A stretch of 7,358 nt of DNA from Chthoniobacter flavus (lineage in GTDB: Bacteria; Verrucomicrobiota; Verrucomicrobiia; Chthoniobacterales; Terrimicrobiaceae): positions 1 to 7,358 of the forward strand of contig CAMBAQ010000093.1 in NCBI GenBank assembly GCA_945863785.1, written 5' to 3'. The notes below the pieces were generated by a model. The model was not told the origin of the DNA. It saw nothing but the letters and a program-made list of their open reading frames with translations, and searched no databases. Numbering within the stretch: the stretch's first letter is position 1; the number at the start of each line of letters is the position of its first letter. This document shows positions 1 to 5,502 of this stretch, in pieces. Made by a program: the position numbers and the translations under genes.

Positions 1-864
1 CTTATCACCCTACTCCGTGGTCTCGGTATCCAGTCGCTCACCTCGCCGGAAATGACCGGAGAATGGGAGTTCAAGCTCAAGCAAATGGAGCAGGGCGCAT
101 TGGATCGAACCCAATTCATGCAAGAGATTCGTGGATTCACAGAGGACATCGTCAACAAGGCCAAATCGTTCGAGGGCGATACTATCGGTGGATCGTTTCA
201 GGACCTCGATGTGCAATGTCCAAAGTGCTCGCACATCGGCTATGTGGAATCCTTCAAGGCCTTCGAATGCGGCGCGAAATGTGGGGCCATTATTTGGAAA
301 ACCATGGCCGGTCGCACATTTGAACGCGAAGAAGTGCAGTCCATCCTCGAGCTGGGTCGCATCGGCCCGCTCGAAGGCTTTCGCAGTAAGCTGGGTCGTC
401 CCTTTGCCGCCGTGGTCAAACTCGACGCCGAAGGCAAACAATCTTTCGACTTCGGGGATAGCGCAGATTCCATCGCGAATCTGAATTTCGCCGAACTCCC
501 CTCTATCGGATCGTGTCCGTCCTGCAAGTCGGGTACCATTCACGACAGCGGAACGGCATGGGTGTGCTCGAATACGAGCGCGTGCAAGTTTCGTATGGGA
601 AAGACCCTTTGCCAAAAGGAAATCCCCCGCGAGCAAGTCGAGAAGCTCATCACCGACGGCAAGACCGACCTCATCCACCGCTTCATCTCGAAAAAAGGCC
701 GACCGTTTTCCGCATTCCTCAAGCTGGAAAAAGATAAAGTCAGCTTCGAGTTTGAGGAACGCGAGCGTAAGCCTGCGGCAGCCAAAAAAACGGCCACTCG
801 GGCTATCAAAACGCCGAAGGTCACCAAGGCCCCACGGGCCAAAAAGGCCGCCGCGTCTGCGTAA
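1..864 (+). CDS. topB: DNA topoisomerase III, C-terminal part (5' end outside window)
   Basis: The reading frame is open from base 1 to a TAA at 862-864, giving 287 visible residues; the catalytic N-terminal part lies upstream. Residues 13-53 (LTSPEMTGEWE followed by KLKQMEQG) match the end of the type IA topoisomerase core as found in topoisomerase III, which relaxes and decatenates DNA through a transient 5'-phosphotyrosine link. After the core come two zinc-ribbon-like cysteine sets, C73/C76/C90/C94 and C172/C175/C189/C195. Each is followed by a topoisomerase C-terminal repeat with the shared signature F-x-SK-x-GRPF, at about residues 128-150 and 228-252. From about residue 253 the protein ends in a low-complexity Lys/Ala/Arg/Pro tail with 10 basic residues in 31, probably a DNA-binding extension. 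The ATG at 52 is internal, because conserved core sequence precedes it in frame. Type IA membership is firm; topoisomerase III rather than I rests on the LTSPEMTGEWE motif and the paired repeats. Confidence 0.9.
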   Translation, partial: LITLLRGLGIQSLTSPEMTGEWEFKLKQMEQGALDRTQFMQEIRGFTEDIVNKAKSFEGDTIGGSFQDLDVQCPKCSHIGYVESFKAFECGAKCGAIIWKTMAGRTFEREEVQSILELGRIGPLEGFRSKLGRPFAAVVKLDAEGKQSFDFGDSADSIANLNFAELPSIGSCPSCKSGTIHDSGTAWVCSNTSACKFRMGKTLCQKEIPREQVEKLITDGKTDLIHRFISKKGRPFSAFLKLEKDKVSFEFEERERKPAAAKKTATRAIKTPKVTKAPRAKKAAASA

Positions 865-953
865 TCGACAATAGACAAGGCCACGCGCGAACATTTGCAT
901 TTGCATTTTCGCGTGCGTGCACTCAAACTGAACGCCGTTTTCTAGATTTTATT
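865..953. other. Intergenic gap between topB and tal with tandem repeat and imperfect hairpin
   Basis: This 89-base spacer contains a direct tandem TTGCAT repeat (895-900 and 901-906). The repeat lies in the loop of an inverted repeat with 6-bp arms, CGCGAA (886-891) and TTCGCG (908-913), extended by a G-T and a C-G pair. No T-run follows directly, so it is not a canonical intrinsic terminator. A TAGATT hexamer at 943-948 resembles a -10 box but lies too close to the ATG at 954 unless the transcript is almost leaderless, and no good -35 is visible at the right distance. The tal promoter probably lies in this gap but cannot be fixed by eye. Confidence 0.3.
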
Positions 954-1916
954 ATGAGCCAAGCTAATTCTCTCGATCAACTCAAGCAATTCACCACCGT
1001 TGTCGCCGATACTGGGGATTTCGAAAGCATCCGCGCCTACACGCCACAGGATGCAACAACGAATCCCACGTTGATCTACAAGGCTGTTCAGCAAGCGGAA
1101 TATAAGCCCCTCCTCGAGAAAGTCGTGGCCGATAATCGCTCTAGCACGCTCACCGGTGGCGCGCTACACCGTAAGGTCATCGACGATCTTCTCATCGCAT
1201 TCGGCCGCGAAATCCTCTCGATCGTTCCAGGTCGTGTTTCCACCGAAGTCGATGCCCGACTTTCTTTTGATATTGAAGGCACAGTCGAAAAGGCCCGTTA
1301 CCTCATCGGCCTCTATGAGAAGCAAGGCACACCCCGTGAGCGTGTGCTCATCAAGATCGCCTCGACATGGGAAGGTGCTCAAGCCGCTGCGGTCTGCCAA
1401 AAAGAAGGCATCAATTGCAACCTCACGCTCCTCTTCGCGCTCCCACAGGCCATCGCCTGCGCGCAAGCCAACGCTCGCCTCATCTCGCCCTTCGTCGGTC
1501 GCATTTACGATTACTACAAATCCACCACCGGCAAAGAATACGTCGGTGCGGAGGATCCCGGTGTCCAGTCCGTCCAAAAAATCTACAACTACTACAAAAA
1601 GTTCGGCTACCAAACGCAAGTGATGGGCGCCAGCTTCCGAAACGTCAGCCAGATCACGGAACTCGCTGGTTGCGACCTGCTGACGATCAGCCCCGATCTT
1701 CTCAAGAATCTCCAGGACTCCACCGCACCGCTCACTCGCAAGCTGGATCCCGCACAGGCGGCGACCTCGGACATCGAAAAAATCGATCTCGACGAAAAAA
1801 CCTTCCGTTGGATGCTCAACGAGGACCCCATGGCTACCGACAAGCTTTCTGACGGCATCCGGAAGTTTGCAGCGGATATCGTTCAACTCGAGAAAATCGT
1901 CGCCAAAAGCTTCTAG
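954..1916 (+). CDS. tal: Transaldolase (TalA/TalB type)
   Basis: This 320-residue protein matches classical TalB-type transaldolase over its whole length. The enzyme moves a dihydroxyacetone unit between sedoheptulose 7-phosphate and glyceraldehyde 3-phosphate in the cytosolic non-oxidative pentose phosphate pathway. Active-site residues align with E. coli TalB at a constant offset of two: D19 in VVADTGD, N37 in DATTNP, E98 in STEVDA, the Schiff-base lysine K134 in LIKIASTWEG, T158 in NCNLTLLF, and S178 and R183 in ISPFVGR. F180 is the canonical Phe (F178 of E. coli), where a Tyr is linked to fructose-6-phosphate aldolase activity, so a true transaldolase is expected. The family signatures DPGV, VMGASFRN and AGCDLLTI are present. 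The ATG at 954 fits the usual N-terminus but has no Shine-Dalgarno sequence. The next gene starts 18 bases downstream, so the two may be co-transcribed. Confidence 0.97.
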   Translation: MSQANSLDQLKQFTTVVADTGDFESIRAYTPQDATTNPTLIYKAVQQAEYKPLLEKVVADNRSSTLTGGALHRKVIDDLLIAFGREILSIVPGRVSTEVDARLSFDIEGTVEKARYLIGLYEKQGTPRERVLIKIASTWEGAQAAAVCQKEGINCNLTLLFALPQAIACAQANARLISPFVGRIYDYYKSTTGKEYVGAEDPGVQSVQKIYNYYKKFGYQTQVMGASFRNVSQITELAGCDLLTISPDLLKNLQDSTAPLTRKLDPAQAATSDIEKIDLDEKTFRWMLNEDPMATDKLSDGIRKFAADIVQLEKIVAKSF

Positions 1917-1934
1917 AGTCATCCTCTCCAAAAA

Positions 1935-2612
1935 ATGAAATCGAAATACGTTGTTGTCCTTTTAGCCGTTCTTCTGGCGGCCACCCCTCTTCGCGCCACC
2001 ACGCGCGCCACGGACTACCCCGGCTCGGTTTCCATCCTCCTCGGACACGAAGAGGTGCAGACGGATCTCGCCCTCACTCCGAAGCAAAAATCGCGCCTCA
2101 ACGCGCTGCGAACCGAACTGCGATCGAAGTCCCGCGTGCTTGTCAAAAAAGGTGCCACGGCTCCCGATGCCTGTCTCACGGCGGATCAGAAGCTTTCCGC
2201 GCTCATCGACAGCAACAATGCCTGCGCCCTCGCCGTCCTCACGCCAGAGCAATCCGCGAGCTTTCACGAGATCCAAAATCAAGCCCTCGGCTACACGATG
2301 CTGGTCTCACCCAAAGTACAAAAGAAACTCGCCCTTAGCGCTAAGCAGGTCATCTCGATTGAGAAAATTCGAATCAAGGGCTTGGATTTTGTCGCTGAGA
2401 CGAATCGCGCCTTCGACGAAGGCAAACTTCCCCAAGCCAAGCGCATCCATCTCCTCCGTGCCTATCGCAACGATCAGGCTGAAGATTACAAAGCCGTCCT
2501 GACCCCCGCCCAGCGCAAGGCCTTCAGCGTCCTTGGCGGCGTGCCTCTGATTTCTGCTTTCTGGCCACCTCGCGGGCATTTTCTATTAAATCCTCCGCGG
2601 CGCTCAGCGTGA
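1935..2612 (+). CDS. Exported LTxxQ-repeat protein of unknown function (Spy/CpxP-like helical hairpins)
   Basis: The 225-residue product begins with a clear Sec signal: KSK, a hydrophobic stretch VVVLLAVLLAA (about residues 6-16) and likely cleavage near residues 21-25. The mature part is Lys/Arg-rich and mostly helical. It has LTxxQ-type helix starts at LTPKQ (47-51), LTPEQ (102-106), LSAKQ (134-138) and LTPAQ (189-193). These fall into two units, each running from a hydrophobic lead-in and a Leu-rich motif to a closing VLTPxQ motif about 55 residues later, which points to an internal duplication. LTxxQ motifs occur in periplasmic stress or chaperone proteins such as Spy and CpxP, and twin-unit proteins of this kind are, from memory, common in Planctomycetota and Verrucomicrobiota. 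A chaperone or envelope role is inference. The last 24 residues (after VLGG) are Pro/Arg-rich and do not continue the repeat. There is no Shine-Dalgarno sequence, only an A-rich lead (ccaaaaaATG). Confidence 0.8.
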   Translation: MKSKYVVVLLAVLLAATPLRATTRATDYPGSVSILLGHEEVQTDLALTPKQKSRLNALRTELRSKSRVLVKKGATAPDACLTADQKLSALIDSNNACALAVLTPEQSASFHEIQNQALGYTMLVSPKVQKKLALSAKQVISIEKIRIKGLDFVAETNRAFDEGKLPQAKRIHLLRAYRNDQAEDYKAVLTPAQRKAFSVLGGVPLISAFWPPRGHFLLNPPRRSA

Positions 2613-2700
2613 TATTTTTCATAGCACGAAAGTAGTGTGCACAAAAATCGCGTCAATCGAGTCCTCTCCAATAAATCGATGCGCCAAGCCAGCTCGGACG

Positions 2701-2720
2701 GACGATTTCTCGCGATCGTC
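2701..2720. repeat. Inverted repeat, possible operator or hairpin
   Basis: The arms GACGAT (2701-2706) and ATCGTC (2715-2720) are perfectly complementary around an 8-base centre. Just outside, GGA (2696-2698) and TCC (2722-2724) could pair again across a small internal loop. It lies about 55 bases upstream of the promoter-like sequence, where an activator or repressor could bind. Short repeats like this also arise by chance, and no regulator family can be named from it. Confidence 0.25.
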
Positions 2721-2732
2721 ATCCAGTTGCTG

Positions 2733-2750
2733 GAATTGTTTCAAAAATTC
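2733..2750. repeat. AT-rich 18-bp palindrome, possible operator
   Basis: GAATTGTTTCAAAAATTC is a near-perfect dyad. The outer five bases on each side pair fully and two of the four inner positions also pair, giving seven of nine pairs. It is an AT-rich island in a GC-rich context, sits 23 bases upstream of the putative -35 hexamer and is followed directly by the palindrome GGCGCC. This would suit a transcription factor dimer acting on the lactonase cluster, but no regulator gene is in the window and the binding protein is unknown. Confidence 0.28.
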
Positions 2751-2773
2751 GGCGCCGTAGGCGTGTTGCAGTA

Positions 2774-2801
2774 TTGACTTTGAGAGGGGCGGGGCAACAA
2801 T
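2774..2801 (+). promoter_or_regulatory. Possible sigma-70-type promoter for the lactonase-GMC cluster
   Basis: TTGACT (2774-2779) matches the -35 consensus at 5 of 6 positions. AACAAT (2796-2801) matches the -10 consensus at 4 of 6, with a 16-base spacer. Transcription would begin near 2808, only a few bases before the ATG at 2813, so the message would be nearly leaderless. That would explain the lack of a ribosome binding site in range. A promoter further upstream is equally possible. Confidence 0.33.
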
Positions 2802-2812
2802 CCGCACTACGC

Positions 2813-3928
2813 ATGTCGCCCCGCCTAATCCCAATCCTCGCGTTGAACCTCGTTTTCGCCGCCGGGTTTTCTGCCACGGCGCTGGCCCAGAAAGTCGAAA
2901 TCGGCAATCTCGCCTACGAGAAAAACCCACCGTATCCCGAGGCGCAGAATCCCCAGTTGCCGCTCGAGGTCTACGACGACGCTTTTACCGAAATCCTCGG
3001 CAAGCAGCCGCAGCTCATCCATCTCGCAGATGGATTTGGCTTCACCGAGGGGCCGGTTTATTTGCAGGTAAAAAACTCGGACGCCGGCTATCTCGTCTTC
3101 ACCGACCAGATCAACGACAACATCAACCTCATCCGCTGGCACAGCCTCACGCCCTACAACACGATCACGCCGGCCTCATGGGACGCTCCGGTGATTTTCC
3201 GCCATCCTTCGAGCATCGCCGACGGTCAGACTGCCGACCTCGAGTCCCGCCTGCTCACCGCCGAAACCACCGGCCGCCGCGTCTCGATCACGCACCTCGA
3301 CGGCCGTGTCGAGACGCTTGCGGGTTCGTTTGAAGGCAAGCCGCTGAATTCGCCGAACGACCTCGTTGTGAAATCCGACGGCTCGGTGTGGTTCACCGAT
3401 CCGAGCTACGGCTCGCTGCAATTCCCGCAGGAGGCCGAATTGCCAAACAATGTCTATCGCTGGGATCCGCAATCGAAAAAACTCAGCGTCGTCACGGGCG
3501 ACCTGCAAATGCCGAACGGCATCGCGTTTTCGCCTGACGAGAAGACGCTCTACATCATCGACAGCGGCGCGATCCAGGCGCCGCGCACCTATTATTTCAA
3601 CAAGCCGCACACGATCTATGCGTTCGATGTCGCGCCGGACGGCAAGACGGTTTCGAACCAGCGCGAATTCGCGGTCGTCTCGCCTGGATTCCCTGATGGC
3701 ATGCGGCTCGACGAGCGGGGCAATGTCTACTCCGGCGCACTCGACGGCATCCATGTTTTCAACCCGAAAGGCAAGTTGATCGGCAAAATCAAACTCCCGA
3801 AGCAGACCGCGAACCTCACCTTCGGCGGACGCGATAACAACATCCTCTTCATCTGCTCGTCCGACTCGGTTTGGGCGATCAAACTCAACACCAAAGGCGC
3901 GAAACCCGTGCCCCAAATCGACCGGTAA
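2813..3928 (+). CDS. Exported SMP-30/gluconolactonase-like lactonase
   Basis: The 371-residue product is a six-bladed beta-propeller of the SMP-30/gluconolactonase/LRE family, which uses a divalent metal to hydrolyse aldonolactones to sugar acids. Predicted metal ligands are E79 in FTEGP, N235 in MPNGIAFSPDE and D295 in FPDGMRLDERGNVY, with N182 in NSPNDLVV as the expected substrate-side residue. WFTDPSYG (193-200) and NLTFGG (334-339) are further family signatures. Its length is typical of the bacterial gluconolactonase subgroup. The ATG at 2813 is chosen because it opens directly into a signal peptide (MSPR, hydrophobic core to about residue 19, cleavage after ALA at 23-25). The frame can be extended to a TTG at 2774, but that would place 13 polar residues ahead of the signal. 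The product is expected in the periplasm. The stop is 6 bases before the GMC gene. The exact lactone is not known. Confidence 0.88.
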   Translation: MSPRLIPILALNLVFAAGFSATALAQKVEIGNLAYEKNPPYPEAQNPQLPLEVYDDAFTEILGKQPQLIHLADGFGFTEGPVYLQVKNSDAGYLVFTDQINDNINLIRWHSLTPYNTITPASWDAPVIFRHPSSIADGQTADLESRLLTAETTGRRVSITHLDGRVETLAGSFEGKPLNSPNDLVVKSDGSVWFTDPSYGSLQFPQEAELPNNVYRWDPQSKKLSVVTGDLQMPNGIAFSPDEKTLYIIDSGAIQAPRTYYFNKPHTIYAFDVAPDGKTVSNQREFAVVSPGFPDGMRLDERGNVYSGALDGIHVFNPKGKLIGKIKLPKQTANLTFGGRDNNILFICSSDSVWAIKLNTKGAKPVPQIDR

Positions 3929-3934
3929 AATCCC

Positions 3935-5485
3935 ATGGCAAACGACTACGACATCATCATCATCGGCAGCGGCGCGGGCGGGGGCACATTGGCCCGTCAC
4001 CTGGCACCCTCCGGAAAACGCATCCTCATCCTCGAGCGCGGCGGTTGGCTCCCGCGCGAGCCGGAGAACTGGTCCGCATCTGAAGTCTTCATCGCAAACC
4101 GCTACACCTCGAAGGACACCTGGCGCGACAAGCACGGCAAGGCATTCCAACCCGGCGTCCACTACTTCGTCGGTGGCGCGACAAAGCTTTACGGCGCGGC
4201 CCTCTACCGTCTGCGCAAGGAGGATTTCGGCGTCCTGAAGCACCAGGATGGCATCTCGCCTGCATGGCCACTGGGCTACGAAGATTTCGAATCCTACTAC
4301 ACTAAGGCAGAGCGCATGTATCATGTCCACGGTGCACGCGGTGAGGACCCCACCGAACCGCCATGCAGCGATCCCTATCCCTTCCCTGCTGTCTCCCACG
4401 AACCGCGTATCCAGCAACTCTCTGACGACCTCAAACGCGCAGGCTACCATCCCTTCCACTCGCCCTGCGGCATCATGCTCAATGAAGCGAACATGCCCTA
4501 TAGCCAGTGCGTGCGCTGCGAGGATTGCGATGGATTTCCCTGCCTCGTCCAGGCGAAGTCGGATGCCGAGGTCTTGGGCGTGCGTCCCGCGCTCGAGCAC
4601 TCGAATGTCACCCTCCTCACAAATTCCCAGGTGCTCAAACTCAACACCAACGCCGCCGGCAATTCGGTGAGCGAAGTCGTGGTCGATCGCGACGGAAAAA
4701 CCGAGACCTTCCGCGCCAGCATCGTCGTCGTTTCCGCAGGAGCGGCGAATTCCGCCCGCCTGCTCCTCATGTCAGCGAATGACAAACACCCAAATGGCCT
4801 TGCCAACGGCTCCGACCAAGTCGGCCGGAACTACATGTATCACAACAGCCAGGCCGTGCTGGCGATTTCCAAGGAGCCGAATCCGACGAAATACCAGAAG
4901 ACACTTGGGCTAAATGATTTTTATTTTGGCATGAAGGACTTCGAGTTTCCGATGGGGAACATCCAAATGGTCGGAAAATCCCAAGGCCCGATGTATAAAG
5001 GCGAGAAGCCGATCGAAGCCGGCCTCGCGCCGATGTTCACGCTCGATTTTGTCGCGAGGCATGCCGTCGATTTTTGGCTCTCCACCGAGGACCTGCCCTC
5101 GCCCCACAACCGCGTCATGATCGACCGCTCAGGCACCATCACGCTCAGCTACACGCCGAACAACCAAGTCGCCAAAGAACGCCTCTATTCCAAGCTCAAG
5201 TCGATGCTCAACCACCTCGGCATGCACGAGCACCTCATCCCGAGAAATCTCTACATGAAAAACGAGATAGACATCGGCGGGGTAGCCCACCAGTCGGGCA
5301 CCTGCCGCTTCGGCACCGATCCCGCCACCTCCGTCCTCGATACGAATTGCAAGGCCCACGAACTCGACAATCTCTATGTCGTGGACACCTCGTTCTTCCC
5401 GAGCATCGGCGCGGTGAACCCCGCCTTGACGGCGATGGCAAATGCCATTCGTGTCGGCGATCACCTTCTCGAGCGCCTTAAATAA
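3935..5485 (+). CDS. GMC-family FAD-dependent sugar/alcohol oxidoreductase with four-cysteine motif
   Basis: The 516-residue protein belongs to the glucose-methanol-choline oxidoreductase family, which oxidises sugar or alcohol hydroxyls with FAD. The N-terminal Rossmann motif IIIIGSGAGGG (G11/G13/G16) and the acidic E34 in LILERGG bind the ADP part of FAD; VGGATKLYGAAL (79-90) is the second flavin contact. The C-terminal catalytic pair is H452 in AHQSGTCRFG and N495 in GAVNPALTAMANA, close to the bacterial gluconate and FAD-glucose dehydrogenase branch. C192, C195, C198 and C203 form a tight C-x2-C-x2-C-x4-C motif just before the second half of the FAD domain, a place where some FAD sugar dehydrogenases bind a [3Fe-4S] cluster. 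No Sec or Tat signal is present, so the protein is either cytosolic or exported with a partner not in this window. There is no Shine-Dalgarno sequence; the start is 6 bases after the lactonase stop, suggesting translational coupling. Substrate and electron acceptor are unknown; a glycoside 3-dehydrogenase is an alternative to a C1 dehydrogenase. Confidence 0.92.
   Translation: MANDYDIIIIGSGAGGGTLARHLAPSGKRILILERGGWLPREPENWSASEVFIANRYTSKDTWRDKHGKAFQPGVHYFVGGATKLYGAALYRLRKEDFGVLKHQDGISPAWPLGYEDFESYYTKAERMYHVHGARGEDPTEPPCSDPYPFPAVSHEPRIQQLSDDLKRAGYHPFHSPCGIMLNEANMPYSQCVRCEDCDGFPCLVQAKSDAEVLGVRPALEHSNVTLLTNSQVLKLNTNAAGNSVSEVVVDRDGKTETFRASIVVVSAGAANSARLLLMSANDKHPNGLANGSDQVGRNYMYHNSQAVLAISKEPNPTKYQKTLGLNDFYFGMKDFEFPMGNIQMVGKSQGPMYKGEKPIEAGLAPMFTLDFVARHAVDFWLSTEDLPSPHNRVMIDRSGTITLSYTPNNQVAKERLYSKLKSMLNHLGMHEHLIPRNLYMKNEIDIGGVAHQSGTCRFGTDPATSVLDTNCKAHELDNLYVVDTSFFPSIGAVNPALTAMANAIRVGDHLLERLK
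4508..4543 (+). other. Codons for the four-cysteine motif in the GMC oxidoreductase
   Basis: Cysteines 192, 195, 198 and 203 are encoded here (C-x2-C-x2-C-x4-C, reading CVRCEDCDGFPC). Four cysteines in 12 residues of a probably cytosolic enzyme point to a metal site, either an iron-sulfur cluster or zinc, rather than disulfides. The cofactor itself is inference. Confidence 0.6.
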
Positions 5486-5492
5486 AAGCGCT

Positions 5493-5497
5493 GGAGA
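5493..5497 (+). promoter_or_regulatory. Ribosome binding site of the MFS gene
   Basis: GGAGA lies 5 bases before the ATG at 5503 and is a good Shine-Dalgarno match. It is the only one in the window at a proper distance from a start. It fixes this ATG as the start, 17 bases after the GMC stop. Confidence 0.65.
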
Positions 5498-5502
5498 ACA
5501 AA

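Larger units (their letters stand above)
2613..2812. other. 200-bp non-coding region upstream of the lactonase-GMC cluster
   Basis: No convincing gene is seen on either strand. The region holds two inverted repeats (2701-2720 and 2733-2750), a GGCGCC palindrome (2751-2756) and a promoter-like pair of hexamers (2774-2801). It is the only long gap in the window between genes on the same strand, so it is the natural place for control of the downstream cluster. A 46-codon frame with a GTG start (2637-2777) has only a weak purine-rich lead and no recognisable relatives; it is not called as a gene. Confidence 0.5.

Noticed and set aside
52..54. ATG at 52 as start of a separate 270-residue protein
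   Set aside because: In-frame conserved topoisomerase sequence runs through it from base 1, so it is an internal methionine.
10..906. A 298-codon minus-strand frame opposite the topoisomerase gene
   Set aside because: It mirrors a sense gene with clear topoisomerase motifs and zinc ribbons and shows no domain of its own.
1164..1931. A 255-codon minus-strand frame opposite transaldolase
   Set aside because: Transaldolase is unmistakable on the + strand, and the antisense translation has no known features.
2597..2620. Possible terminator after the LTxxQ protein gene (CGC-TCA-GCG then ATTTTT)
   Set aside because: The stem is only three or four base pairs and it overlaps the stop codon; it is too weak to call an intrinsic terminator.
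2774..2812. Upstream TTG as start of the lactonase
   Set aside because: It would add 13 residues before a standard signal peptide. The TTG overlaps a -35-like hexamer, and the ATG at 2813 gives a normal N-terminus.
2619..2930. A 103-codon minus-strand frame covering the control region
   Set aside because: Its upstream half lies opposite the lactonase signal peptide and is Arg/Gly-rich. The downstream half is not recognisable, and no start signal is seen.
3950..3964. ATC trinucleotide run near the GMC start
   Set aside because: It simply encodes the Ile run of the FAD-binding beta strand before GSGAGGG and needs no other explanation.
3176..4600. A 474-codon open frame on the minus strand across the lactonase and GMC genes
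   Set aside because: Both sense-strand genes match known families with intact catalytic residues. The antisense product is rich in Arg/Ala/Val/Asp with no recognisable motif, as expected for the mirror of GC-rich codons.
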